DNA from: Arthrobacter yangruifuii
GTDB taxonomy: Bacteria; Actinomycetota; Actinomycetes; Actinomycetales; Micrococcaceae
Assembly (NCBI RefSeq): GCF_009192775.1
Contig: NZ_VTFX01000005.1
Coordinates: 124,001 to 188,000, forward strand
DNA: 64,000 nt
Direction of reading: 5' to 3'
A program made the translations under genes and the position numbers. A model generated the notes under the pieces. It saw only the letters and a list, made by a program, of their open reading frames with translations, had not been told where the DNA came from and searched no databases. How positions within the stretch are numbered: position 1 is the first letter of the stretch; each line of letters opens with the position of its first letter. Shown piece after piece: positions 1 through 8,370 of this stretch.

Positions 1-1434
1 GTAGGCGTGCTGTTCCTCTCCACCGGTCCCGGTGCCCTGACGTCTTTGGCCGGACTGCAGGAGGCCTATGCCACGGGTGTGCCGATGATCGTGGTGGCCA
101 GCCAGATTCCCCTTGACGGCCTCGGCGCCCGGCGCCGGGGTATGCTGCACCAGCTCGATGACCAGAAGGCATCAGCGGCCAATGTCACCAAGAGCCAGCG
201 GCTGATCCAGCATGCCTCCGGCATTCCCTCGGCCATTCAGGACGCCTGGACCGAAGCCATTTCCTCCCCTGCCGGACCGGTGTGGATCGAAGTTCCGCAG
301 AACGTACTGCTCGACCCGGTGATGGTGCCGGCCGTGGAAGACGCGCTCGCGGAGCCGTTCGACAACCCGCCGCGCAGTGAACTGGTCAAGGAAGCTGTCC
401 GCTGGCTCTCTGACGCCCGCCGCCCCGCCGTCATTGCCGGCGGCGGCGTACGGCGCAGCGGAGCCGAAGCCGCGCTCCTGTCCCTTGCCGAGAAGCTGCA
501 CGCCCCGGTGATCTGCACGCCCGGCGGCAACGGTGCCTTCCCCTGGAACCATCCGCTGTCCCTGCAGTCCTGGATGGAGGACCGGCATATGACCGAGGTG
601 CTCGAGGACGCCGATGTCCTGGTGGTGATCGGCTCGTCGCTGGGCGAAGTGACCTCCAATTACTTCACCATGGCTCCGCGCGGACGCATTATCCAGATCG
701 ACGCCGAACCCCGCGTCCTGGAGTCCAACCGTCCGGCCCTCGGCATCCGCGCCGATGCCCGGCAGGCTTTGGACGCCTTCAACGCTGCCCTGCCGGCAGC
801 CGAACACCTCCCCGACTGGCACGGCCAGGGCACCGAGGACATGGTCGCCGGCGCCCTGGCCCGCGTGCAGGCCCGGCTGGACACCCAGGGACTGGAGAGG
901 GAACGCCGGTTCATGGCCGACATCCGCGCCGCCGTCCCGGACGGCATGCAGACCTACTGGGACATGACCATCTCCGCTTACTGGGCCTGGAGCTGCTGGG
1001 ATGCGAAGTCCGGACAGTTCCATTCGGCGCAGGGCGCCGGCGGACTGGGTTACGGCTATCCCGGCGCGATCGGGGGAGCCGTGGGCCTGGGGGAGCGGGT
1101 GCTCGCGGTGTCCGGGGACGGTTCGGCCATGTATTCCATTGCCGAACTGGCCACGGCCAGGCAGCATCACCTTCCGGTGACCTGGCTGATTGTCGACGAC
1201 GGCGGCTACGGCATCCTGCGCGAATACATGGAGGAAGCCTTCGGCAAGGCCACCGCCACCGAACTGGCACGCCCGGATTTTGTTTTGCTCGCGGAATCCT
1301 TCGGGGTTCCGGCCCGCCGCTGCGCTCCCGGGGATATCCGCACCGCGCTGGAGGAATCCTTTGCTGCCGAAGGCCCCAACGTGGTGGTGGTCGAGGCCCG
1401 CATCGGCCTGTTCGCGCCCACCCATCTGGCCTAG
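1..1434 (+). CDS. Thiamine-diphosphate-dependent enzyme (acetolactate synthase / benzoylformate decarboxylase superfamily), 5'-truncated
   Basis: The reading frame is open from base 1 and begins inside the N-terminal pyrimidine-binding domain (VGVLFLSTGPGA), so about 70 residues, including the catalytic glutamate region, lie outside the window. 477 residues remain. The middle domain (about 130-270) has the usual Rossmann-like fold, with GSSLGE near 217. The C-terminal diphosphate-binding domain carries the GDG...DDGGYG motif at about 371-403, which holds Mg2+ and ThDP. The family decarboxylates or ligates 2-keto acids; the specific substrate cannot be read from the fragment. The next gene starts about 130 bp downstream behind its own promoter, so it is probably a separate transcription unit. 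A biosynthetic AHAS large subunit is less likely because no small subunit or ilvC follows. Confidence 0.85.
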   Translation, partial: VGVLFLSTGPGALTSLAGLQEAYATGVPMIVVASQIPLDGLGARRRGMLHQLDDQKASAANVTKSQRLIQHASGIPSAIQDAWTEAISSPAGPVWIEVPQNVLLDPVMVPAVEDALAEPFDNPPRSELVKEAVRWLSDARRPAVIAGGGVRRSGAEAALLSLAEKLHAPVICTPGGNGAFPWNHPLSLQSWMEDRHMTEVLEDADVLVVIGSSLGEVTSNYFTMAPRGRIIQIDAEPRVLESNRPALGIRADARQALDAFNAALPAAEHLPDWHGQGTEDMVAGALARVQARLDTQGLERERRFMADIRAAVPDGMQTYWDMTISAYWAWSCWDAKSGQFHSAQGAGGLGYGYPGAIGGAVGLGERVLAVSGDGSAMYSIAELATARQHHLPVTWLIVDDGGYGILREYMEEAFGKATATELARPDFVLLAESFGVPARRCAPGDIRTALEESFAAEGPNVVVVEARIGLFAPTHLA

Positions 1435-1438
1435 GCGC

Positions 1439-1467
1439 CTTCCGGCCGTCGGATCCGCGGCCGGAAG
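1439..1467 (+). terminator. Hairpin terminator after the ThDP enzyme gene
   Basis: A perfect 10-bp stem (CTTCCGGCCG with CGGCCGGAAG) and a 9-nt loop start 5 nt after the stop codon. The T-run is weak (GGCTTTCC), as is common in actinobacteria. Confidence 0.5.
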
Positions 1468-1484
1468 CACGGCTTTCCATTTAG

Positions 1485-1532
1485 TTAGTTGACCTAGGCA
1501 AATTTGCTTGTATAGTTGCCTAAGTCAACTAA
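1485..1532 (+). promoter_or_regulatory. Sigma70-type promoter with two MarR-type palindromic operators
   Basis: The -35 is TTGACC at 1489-1494, the spacer is 16 bp and the -10 is TATAGT at 1511-1516. Two palindromic boxes overlap these elements. Box 2 (1513-1531, TAGTTGnCTnAGnCAACTA) is nearly perfect. Box 1 (1486-1504) keeps the TTG...CAA core. Seen at larger scale, 1485-1501 and 1516-1532 form an inverted repeat matching at 16 of 17 positions. Occupancy would block RNA polymerase, which fits autorepression by the MarR protein encoded next. The promoter match and palindromes are seen; binding by this MarR is inferred. Confidence 0.75.
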
Positions 1533-1561
1533 CAATGTCTTACCTTCGGAGACCCGTCCCC

Positions 1562-2068
1562 ATGCAGCAAGAAACGGCGGATGACCTGATCCGGACAATC
1601 CACACGCTGCAACGCACCTTGCGCTGCCTGACCCAGCACGGTGCCAACACCGGCGGCCCCGGAGTGGCACTGCAGGGCGTCATGCGGATGATCGGCGAAG
1701 ACGGCGAGCTGCGGGCAACCGAACTCGCCGCCAAACTTGGCATCGGCCCCGCCGGGATGAGCCGGCACGTAGCAGAGCTGGAAGAACTCGGGTATGTCCG
1801 CCGCCGCCCGCACCCGCAGGACCGACGCGCCTACCTCATCAGCCTGACCGAGCTGGGCGAGTCCGTCCTCCGAGAAGCCCTCGCCGGCCGGACCGTCCTG
1901 CTGCAGGAAGCCCTGGCCGACTGGTCCGAGGAGGAGGCGCAGCTTGCCTCCACCACCCTGGGATCACTCTCCGACTCGCTTTTTGCCTCATTCCGCCGAG
2001 CGCCCGGGACCACCGCGCCGACTCCGGAAACCCCCGTATCCCTTCCCCAGGAGCTAACAACTAAGTGA
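1562..2068 (+). CDS. MarR-family transcriptional repressor of the adjacent drug exporter
   Basis: 168 residues, a typical MarR length. The winged helix spans about 40-105: a recognition helix region (ATELAAKLGIGPAGMSRHVA) followed by a basic wing (VRRRPHPQDRRAY) carrying the DxR signature. Long helices at both ends would form the dimer interface. The ATG at 1562 is chosen because GGAG lies at 1548-1551; ATG 1535 and TTG 1508 are in frame but lie inside the operator/transcription start region. The stop overlaps the GTG of the exporter by 4 nt (GTGA), so the two are co-translated. It probably senses a small lipophilic compound and derepresses its own operon through the 1485-1532 operators. Confidence 0.85.
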   Translation: MQQETADDLIRTIHTLQRTLRCLTQHGANTGGPGVALQGVMRMIGEDGELRATELAAKLGIGPAGMSRHVAELEELGYVRRRPHPQDRRAYLISLTELGESVLREALAGRTVLLQEALADWSEEEAQLASTTLGSLSDSLFASFRRAPGTTAPTPETPVSLPQELTTK

Positions 2069-3768
2069 CCGAAACCAAGACCGCCCGGAAGAAACACGTT
2101 CCCGGCGAGATGAGCCACCGACAGATCCTGCAGGCCCTCACCGGCCTGCTTGCCGCGCTGTTCACGGCAATGCTGAGCACCACCATCGTGGCCAACGCGC
2201 TGCCCACGATCATGGCCGACCTGCACGGAACCCAGACCGACTTTGCCTGGGTGGTCACGGCCGCCCTGCTGGCCAACGCCGTAAGCACCCCCATCTGGGG
2301 GAAACTGGCGGACCTGTTTAACAAGAAGCTGCTGGTGCAGCTGAGCATCGTCATCTTCGTTGCCGGTTCCGTCCTCGCCGGCTTCTCCCACTCCATGGAT
2401 CTGCTGCTGACCGCACGCGTCATCCAGGGCCTGGGCATGGGCGGCCTGACCGCACTGGCACAGGCCATCATCGGGTCCATCATTCCGCCGCGGGAACGCG
2501 GCCGGTACTCCGGATACATGGGCGCCGTGATGGCAGTGGCCACCGCCGGCGGCCCGCTGCTGGGCGGCTTCATCGTGGACAGCCCGCTGGGCTGGCGCTG
2601 GACCTTCTTCCTGTGTGTCCCGCTCGCCGTCGTCGCGCTCTTCCTGCTCCAGGTCACCCTGCACCTGCAGCACGTACGCCGTCCCGCCAAGATCGACTGG
2701 CTGGGCTCGATCCTGCTCACCGCAGGCGTCTCCCTGCTCCTGATCTGGGTCTCCTTTGCCGGCAAGCCCGACTACTACGACTGGTGGTCCTGGGAAACGG
2801 CCGCCATGGTGGGCGGCTCCATCATCCTGCTGGCACTGCTGGTGCTGGTGGAATCCAAGGTTGCCGAACCGATCATTCCGCTGAAGATCGTTACCGAGCG
2901 GACCACTGCGCTGGCCATCATCGCCTCCGTTGCCGTGGGCATCGCGATGTTCGGTTCCACCACCTTCCTGGGGCAGTACTTCCAGCTGGCCCGCGGCTTC
3001 AGCCCCACCGAAGCCGGGCTGCTGATGCTTCCCATGATTGCCGGCAACCTGCTGGGATCCGTTGGATCCGGCCTGCTCATCACCCGCTTCGGCAAGTGGA
3101 AGCGGTTCCTGATCATCGGCACGATCCTGGTAATCATTGGCACCGGACTGGCCGGATTCATTGACCATGAAACCCAGATGGTCCTCGTAGGCCTGTTCAT
3201 CTTCGTCCTCGGGGTGGGCATGGGCCTGCTGATGCAGAACCTGGTGCTGGCTGTGCAGAACACGGTCAAAACCTCCGACATTGGTTCCGCCAGCGCCTCC
3301 GTTGCCTTCTTCCGCACGGTGGGCGGCGCCATCGGCGTCTCGGTGCTGGGTGCAGTCCTTTCCAGCTCCGTCAGCCGCCGCGTCACGGAGGAACTGAACA
3401 ATGCGGGCATGCCGACCGACGGCAGCGGAACCACGGCCACCCTGGACCTCGGCGGGCTTCCGCCGGCAGTCCAGGAGTTCTTCCGGATCGCCTATGCCGA
3501 AGGCACGGCGGATATCTTCAAGATCGCTGCCGCGGTGGCCATCATCGCACTCGTAGCAGTGCTGTTCATCAAGGAGAAGGCACTGCGCCGGACCCTGGAC
3601 ATCAAGCCCACGTCCTCCAACCCCGTTGAACCGGGTCTGGCAGGAGGCGCCGAGATCCTCCACACCGGCGCCATGTCCACCGTTGAACCGGCCACCGTCC
3701 CGAACGCCGGCAGCGAAGGGACACGGCTGGCCGGCGATCCGGAAAAGAGCGGTACCACCCGGGCGTAG
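2065..3768 (+). CDS. MFS multidrug exporter, DHA2 (EmrB/QacA) family
   Basis: 567 residues with about 14 membrane helices, as expected for the 14-TM drug:H+ antiporter group. Motif A (WGKLADLFNKK) lies near 78-88. Motif C is the GGPLLGGF stretch near 160-167, diagnostic of exporters. The hydrophilic C-terminus from about 510 is probably cytosolic. The GTG start overlaps the MarR stop by 4 nt and AGGAG lies at 2049-2053. It would pump hydrophobic or cationic drugs out of the cell under control of the upstream repressor. It converges on the flavin monooxygenase gene with only 6 bp between stops and no visible terminator. Confidence 0.9.
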   Translation: MTETKTARKKHVPGEMSHRQILQALTGLLAALFTAMLSTTIVANALPTIMADLHGTQTDFAWVVTAALLANAVSTPIWGKLADLFNKKLLVQLSIVIFVAGSVLAGFSHSMDLLLTARVIQGLGMGGLTALAQAIIGSIIPPRERGRYSGYMGAVMAVATAGGPLLGGFIVDSPLGWRWTFFLCVPLAVVALFLLQVTLHLQHVRRPAKIDWLGSILLTAGVSLLLIWVSFAGKPDYYDWWSWETAAMVGGSIILLALLVLVESKVAEPIIPLKIVTERTTALAIIASVAVGIAMFGSTTFLGQYFQLARGFSPTEAGLLMLPMIAGNLLGSVGSGLLITRFGKWKRFLIIGTILVIIGTGLAGFIDHETQMVLVGLFIFVLGVGMGLLMQNLVLAVQNTVKTSDIGSASASVAFFRTVGGAIGVSVLGAVLSSSVSRRVTEELNNAGMPTDGSGTTATLDLGGLPPAVQEFFRIAYAEGTADIFKIAAAVAIIALVAVLFIKEKALRRTLDIKPTSSNPVEPGLAGGAEILHTGAMSTVEPATVPNAGSEGTRLAGDPEKSGTTRA

Positions 3769-3774
3769 CAGTAG

Positions 3775-4980
3775 CTACTGCATGCTGAAACGCCGTGCAA
3801 CTACCCCGCCCAGCGCCGGGACCTGGAACATCCGTTCCAGCCCGGCGTTGCGCAGGGCCATCATCCCCGCGGGGAGCGGCCGGCCCAGCACCATGTTGAG
3901 CTGAGCCTGGGCCGAGGCAACGGCGGCGTCGCGGCGACGCCGCCGTTCGAAGTCCCGCAGCGCCCCTCCCGCCGGTAATCCGCGCAGCGAGTCGGCGATA
4001 ATCGGGGCAAGGGCCGCGGCATCCAGCCACCCCAGATTCATGCCCTGGCCGCCGATCGGGCTGATCTGGTGGGCGGCATCCCCGATCAGGACAGTACGTC
4101 CGGATACCAGCCGGTGCGCCCGGCCAATGCGGACGCCGAAAGCACTCAGCATGGAATTCCCCGCACTATCCAGCCGATGTCCGGTCCGCCGGCGAACCAG
4201 CTCCGCCAGGTGCACCGCGGTGGGATCCTGCTCCAGCGCATCGGTATGGACCACCCAGCGGCGCAGCCCGCCGGGCAGGGGGAAGGACTCCACAATTCCC
4301 TCGGGCTCGAGGTAGAGCACCGCGAGCGGCCCGTCCCCGGTGCCGTCGGGGTAATCTCCCATCAGGTACGTGTCCGGCAGTTCGCGGGCGGACCAGCGGG
4401 TTTCCAGTGCGGACCGGATCGAGGACCTAGCGCCGTCGGCCGCTACCAGGAGCGACGCATCTACCGTGAACGGCCCGCCGCCGCCGGTTCCGTGCACCCG
4501 GACCGCGGCACCGCTGTCCGTCACGGCATCCACCCGGGCCGCCCGGACCAGTGCCCCGGGATCGAGGGCATGCAGGCGTTGCTCCAACAGCTGTTCGGTC
4601 CGGACCTGCGGCAGGGTAAGGACAAAGGGATACCGTGCCGATGCCGCGGCGAAATCCAGCCGGGCCACTCTCCGGCCGGCACTCCGGGCCTCCCCGTGCG
4701 TAATGCGGATGCCCTCGCGGGTCATGGCTTCGGCGATGCCGGCCTTCGCCAGGGACTCCAGCGCCGGCGGATGGACTCCAATGGCCCGGGAATGCCCGCT
4801 GCGGTTCACCCTTTGTTCGAGCACCTGAACGGACACCCCCTCCTGCAGCAGCAGGACGGCAAGGTACATTCCCACCGGCCCGCCGCCCACCACCACCACG
4901 TCGGCAGAGCTGCGGGGAACGCTGGGGGCGGCCGGTGCTGAGGCATCTGGCGCGGTGACGGGAGCAGTCTCAGCCCACAC
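3775..4980 (-). CDS. FAD-dependent aromatic hydroxylase (UbiH/PheA-type), type III PKS operon
   Basis: 401 residues. The N-terminal Rossmann motif VVGGGPVG (about 30-37) binds the FAD adenine. DG occurs at 182-183 (AADGARSS), and the GD motif GDAAHQISPIGGQGMNLG is at 300-317. Together these three define class A flavoprotein monooxygenases. The first 25 residues are Ala/Pro-rich and the true start may be slightly downstream. It is the last gene of the operon and overlaps the methyltransferase by 11 nt. By analogy with the Streptomyces srsABC phenolic-lipid operon it probably hydroxylates the resorcinol or phenol made by the synthase, possibly giving a quinol or quinone. The substrate is inferred. 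Confidence 0.85.
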   Translation of the reverse strand: MWAETAPVTAPDASAPAAPSVPRSSADVVVVGGGPVGMYLAVLLLQEGVSVQVLEQRVNRSGHSRAIGVHPPALESLAKAGIAEAMTREGIRITHGEARSAGRRVARLDFAAASARYPFVLTLPQVRTEQLLEQRLHALDPGALVRAARVDAVTDSGAAVRVHGTGGGGPFTVDASLLVAADGARSSIRSALETRWSARELPDTYLMGDYPDGTGDGPLAVLYLEPEGIVESFPLPGGLRRWVVHTDALEQDPTAVHLAELVRRRTGHRLDSAGNSMLSAFGVRIGRAHRLVSGRTVLIGDAAHQISPIGGQGMNLGWLDAAALAPIIADSLRGLPAGGALRDFERRRRRDAAVASAQAQLNMVLGRPLPAGMMALRNAGLERMFQVPALGGVVARRFSMQ

Positions 4981-5710
4981 GGCGGTTTTCCCCCGTATCC
5001 GCCCCGGGGCGCGGTGGAAACACCAGCAGGTTCTGCCAGGGCCACTGCTGCAGGCCCTGCCAGCCCGGCGGTGTCACCTCGGCAAGTTCCGCCGCCGTAA
5101 AACTGCGGCGGATGGAGGTCAGCCCGTCCACCCGGATGAAGGAACCCGGGAAAAACGGCAGGGTGCCGAGGGAAAACAGCGCATACGCCCAGCGGCTGCG
5201 CTCAATATCGCTGTGCAGGCACAGCTTCAGTCCCAGCTGCTCCGAGTCCGCCAGCAGTGCCTGCAGTTCCGCCGGTGCCAGATGGTGCAGCATGTGGTTG
5301 GAGACCACTACGTCGTAGGTCCGTCCCTCCGCCACCAGATCAGAACTGTAGGCGCGGCGGAAGGAGAGTCCCGGCAGTGCCGGGAGGGCCGAGGCGAAGG
5401 CATGTGCGCGCGGATCCGGATCGATGGCGGTGATCTCCACCGCGAAGCCGTCCCGGCGCGCCCAGCGGGCGATGCAGCGGGGAACATCCCCGCCGCCGGA
5501 GCCGATATCCAGCAGGGTGCCGCCGCCGCGTTCGGCAAACACCGGCCGGAGGTAACGCACATAGTTCCGGCGCCACCCCGAGACCGCCGCATTGATGAGC
5601 CAGAACTGGGCGTAGGTGCGGTCCAGGCGCTGCGGATCGGCGTCGGGCCGGTCCATTTCCTCCACTGCATCCACTGCCCGGGTGTCCAGGGACGGGAAAC
5701 CAGGGGTCAT
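4970..5710 (-). CDS. Class I SAM-dependent methyltransferase, type III PKS operon
   Basis: 246 residues with motif I LLDIGSGGGD at about 66-75, an acidic residue closing strand 2 (AIDPDPR) and VVVSNHMLHHL near 128-138 as motif IV. The N-terminal helix region (YAQFWLINAAVSGWRR) is the usual lid. The ATG overlaps the synthase stop by 4 nt (ATGA). Placed between synthase and hydroxylase, it likely methylates a phenolic oxygen or ring carbon of the polyketide. It is soluble, whereas I recall Streptomyces SrsB being an ICMT-type membrane methyltransferase, so it is a functional analogue, not an obvious orthologue. Confidence 0.8.
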   Translation of the reverse strand: MTPGFPSLDTRAVDAVEEMDRPDADPQRLDRTYAQFWLINAAVSGWRRNYVRYLRPVFAERGGGTLLDIGSGGGDVPRCIARWARRDGFAVEITAIDPDPRAHAFASALPALPGLSFRRAYSSDLVAEGRTYDVVVSNHMLHHLAPAELQALLADSEQLGLKLCLHSDIERSRWAYALFSLGTLPFFPGSFIRVDGLTSIRRSFTAAELAEVTPPGWQGLQQWPWQNLLVFPPRPGADTGENRRVG

Positions 5711-6912
5711 ACGGCGGCGGGGATTTGGGCCGGCACCGTGTCCTCGGCACCCTGCTCCGCCGGGACTGCCGCCACGGCCGGGCCACCTACACGGGTGAAC
5801 AATCCGGTTTCCACTGTCAGTCCCGGACCGAAGGCCATGGAGCAGATCCTCTCGTTACCGCCGGTAAAGGGCTGCTCGAGGATGCTTTTCAGGACGAACA
5901 GGACGGTGGCGCTGCTCATGTTTCCCACCGTGCGCAGGGTTTCCCGGGCCGGCATCAGTTGCTGCTCGGTGAGGTCGAGTTTCGCCTCGACCTTGTCCAG
6001 GATGCTGCGCCCGCCGGGATGGATGGCCCAGTGTTCGATCTCCCGGTAGGGGCGGGAGCTCACCGCTTCGTCGTGGGCCAGCAGGGGTTTCAGGGCGCCG
6101 ATGATGTGATCGTCGATGATGTGCGGAACGTAGGTGCCCAGCACCATTTCGAACCCCTCATCACCGATGTTCCAGGCCATGGCTTCCTCCCCGACCGGGG
6201 TCAGGATGGTTTCAAAGTGGTCCAGAGCGATGGCCGGTCCGGAATCCGGCAGGTCCTCGCGGGCGGTGATGACGGCGGCGGCAGCACCGTCGGCGAAGAG
6301 CGAGGACCCCATGATGGCATCCGGGTCATTGGAGGTGCGGACATGCAGGGAACAGAGTTCGGCGCTGACCACCAGGACCACTGCCCCCGGATCGGCCTCG
6401 CAGAAGGATTTGGCGGCCCGCATGGCCGGGAACGCCGCATAGCAGCCCATGAACCCCAGATGGTAGCGCTGAACGGACGGGTTCAGCCCCAGGGCGCGGG
6501 TCACCTTATAGTCCGGTCCGGGGTTGAAGAAGCCGGTGCAGGAAACGGTGATGACATGGGTGATGTCGGCAGCAGTAATGCCGGCACACGCGTCCAGCGC
6601 CTTGGCCGCGGCCTCGATGAAGAGCTTGGTGGCCTCGACCGCAAAGATGTCGTTCCGGGTCTTGGTGCTGGGCCGCAGCAGCAGTCCGCTGGCGGCGTCA
6701 TAGAACAGTGGATGCTCCGAGGTATCCGTAAGGGAGAGTTCGGTCAGTGCGGTGCGGCGTGTGTCGATGGCAGCCGAATTGAAGCAGGTACGCACCAGCC
6801 GCTCACCGAGCCGGGTTAAACCGGGTTGTGTGGCGAAGGCGTCGCGCACCTCCGACTGCACCAGAACAGTGGGCGGGAGTGCAGTTTCCAGGGACCTGAG
6901 GGTAACCGTCAT
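5707..6912 (-). CDS. Type III polyketide synthase (chalcone/stilbene synthase family)
   Basis: 401 residues, the standard length. The catalytic triad is readable: Cys157 (GFMGCYAAF), His298 (WAIHPGG) and Asn331 (TVGNMSSAT). CTGFFNPGPDYKV at 125-137 and GVG-like turns match bacterial thiolase-fold synthases. The enzyme extends an acyl-CoA starter with malonyl-CoA on one active site; alkylresorcinols, alkylpyrones or phloroglucinols are the usual bacterial products. It is the first gene of a three-gene overlapping operon with methyltransferase and flavin hydroxylase. Starter and product cannot be read from sequence. Confidence 0.92.
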   Translation of the reverse strand: MTVTLRSLETALPPTVLVQSEVRDAFATQPGLTRLGERLVRTCFNSAAIDTRRTALTELSLTDTSEHPLFYDAASGLLLRPSTKTRNDIFAVEATKLFIEAAAKALDACAGITAADITHVITVSCTGFFNPGPDYKVTRALGLNPSVQRYHLGFMGCYAAFPAMRAAKSFCEADPGAVVLVVSAELCSLHVRTSNDPDAIMGSSLFADGAAAAVITAREDLPDSGPAIALDHFETILTPVGEEAMAWNIGDEGFEMVLGTYVPHIIDDHIIGALKPLLAHDEAVSSRPYREIEHWAIHPGGRSILDKVEAKLDLTEQQLMPARETLRTVGNMSSATVLFVLKSILEQPFTGGNERICSMAFGPGLTVETGLFTRVGGPAVAAVPAEQGAEDTVPAQIPAAV

Positions 6913-7039
6913 AGTCCATTGTTAAGGGATAGTGATGCTGCACACAATGCCCGGTCCTGCTCAACAGTTGCCTCAAGCTACTGGTTTTGGAACTTCCTGC
7001 TCCTTCCGGCACTCGGTGCAGGGTGTCGGCTGGCGGGGC

Positions 7040-7819
7040 CTACTGCTGCCGATCGACGGACGCGGCACGGCCCCTCGGCCGGGCGGAGGCATACCATTGC
7101 CGGCACAGCAGGATAATCAGGGCCAGTTCCAGCACCCCTCCGCCGTAATACATCACCAACGCGCCTTGTTCCGCCGCCGCTGCAGGGATGCCGGCGGGCG
7201 GGTCGGCGTAGATGGTTTTGGCGAGAATGTTGTGCGCGGCAATGGACAGCACCAGGACCACTGCGCGGAGTCGGTAGCTGGCCCGGTGCGGGGAGGGATC
7301 CCGCCCGATGACGGAGGCTGTGAACAGGTAGCCCGCGGCCAGCAGATGGAAGGTCACCAGCCAGTGCACCGGCATGGACTCCTGCATGGCGGTCAGCAGC
7401 CCGGTGCGGAACATCAGGATCATCCCGCCGGTATTGAGCACCGCGGCGGTGACCGGGAAGGATAGGAACCGGACGAATCTGCTGCGCAGCAGCCGGGAGA
7501 GCCGGCGGGCGGGAAAGACGTCAAGGGTGCGCAGTGCCAGGGTGAACGGCCGGGACAGCACCAGCAGCAGCGGGGACAGCATCCCGGCAAGAAGATGGGT
7601 GACGCTGAGTACGGCGAAGTCCCGGTGCGCCAGTTGGGCCAGGGGATTGAGGACCGTTACCAGGACGGCGGCCACGCCCGCGGTGAAGAACACGGTGCGG
7701 TACCAGGGCCACCGGCCGGAGCGCGGAGACATGGCGCCCGCCCAGTAGGCAACCAGGGCTGCCACGGCCGGAATGAAGAACAGCGACTCCGCGCCGCCTC
7801 CGCCGCCGTGGCTATGCAT
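7040..7819 (-). CDS. CtaG-like (caa3-type) cytochrome c oxidase assembly membrane protein
   Basis: 259 residues and about seven membrane helices. Conserved histidines occur in FAVLSVTHLLAGMLSPLLLV and in helix pairs ending MPVHWLVTFHLLAAGYLF and SIAAHNILAK, typical of the DUF1404/CtaG group. The ATG at 7819 gives the natural N-terminus MHSHGGGGG, which may itself bind copper; upstream in-frame codons encode no membrane-protein sequence. The start lies 8 nt inside the preceding DUF2243 gene, so the two are coupled. Family members assist copper delivery or oxidase assembly; the role here is inferred. Confidence 0.8.
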   Translation of the reverse strand: MHSHGGGGGAESLFFIPAVAALVAYWAGAMSPRSGRWPWYRTVFFTAGVAAVLVTVLNPLAQLAHRDFAVLSVTHLLAGMLSPLLLVLSRPFTLALRTLDVFPARRLSRLLRSRFVRFLSFPVTAAVLNTGGMILMFRTGLLTAMQESMPVHWLVTFHLLAAGYLFTASVIGRDPSPHRASYRLRAVVLVLSIAAHNILAKTIYADPPAGIPAAAAEQGALVMYYGGGVLELALIILLCRQWYASARPRGRAASVDRQQ

Positions 7820-8291
7820 CCGCCTGTTCCTGCGGCACGGCTGCCCGGGTGCGGTACGTGAGCCACGCTCCGGCAAGGACCAGCAGTACGGCGACGGCGT
7901 TCCACACGGTGTCATACACGAGCAGGTCCACCTCATAGCGGATCTGGTGCAGTCCCAGCAGCTTGTGCTGCACCGTTCCGTCATAGAGCTGGAAGACGCC
8001 GGCGCCCAGCAGGACGCCGCCGGTCCAACGCTGCAGAAGGGCCTCGTGCCAGCGCCGCAGGTCAGCGAAGAGGAAGAGCCCTGCTACCGCCGCAAACCAG
8101 CCGAAGGCGTGGAACAAGCCGTCCGAAAGCAATCCCACGGAGGTGGTGGAGCGGTCATAGAAATGGTGCCACTGCAGCAGTTGGTGGAACACCACTTCGT
8201 CTACGAAAGCGGCCAGTCCAATACCGAACAGCAGGCCGGAAACGAGGTTGCGCCGGCGCGGGGATCGGCGCGGGCGGAGGGGAGCGCTCAT
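7812..8291 (-). CDS. DUF2243 family membrane protein
   Basis: 159 residues, four predicted membrane helices. The signature is an N-terminal FGIGLAAFVDEVVFHQLLQWHH stretch (about 22-41) with paired histidines, and later DGTVQHKLLGLHQIRY. These His pairs suggest heme or metal contact in the membrane. The start at 8291 follows a basic leader (RPRRSPRRRN). It overlaps the downstream CtaG-like gene by 8 nt; the pairing of DUF2243 with CtaG is common in actinobacteria and points to a respiratory or copper-linked role that is not biochemically established. Confidence 0.75.
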   Translation of the reverse strand: MSAPLRPRRSPRRRNLVSGLLFGIGLAAFVDEVVFHQLLQWHHFYDRSTTSVGLLSDGLFHAFGWFAAVAGLFLFADLRRWHEALLQRWTGGVLLGAGVFQLYDGTVQHKLLGLHQIRYEVDLLVYDTVWNAVAVLLVLAGAWLTYRTRAAVPQEQADA

Positions 8292-8370
8292 CCTTCGAAC
8301 ATAACACCGGGGCACCGGACCCGCAGGGCCGGCGTGACATGCACCCATGCTCCGGGCAAGGATGTGTTTC

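Noticed and set aside
1831-3663. 610-residue open frame antisense to the MFS exporter
   Set aside because: Composition follows the GC-biased third positions of the real gene; rich in Gly, Gln, Asp and His without domains or a ribosome site.
7820-7984. Longer N-terminus for the CtaG-like protein
   Set aside because: The extra 55 residues are Cys/Trp/Arg-rich shadow sequence of the DUF2243 gene; ATG 7819 gives the expected MHSHGGG start.
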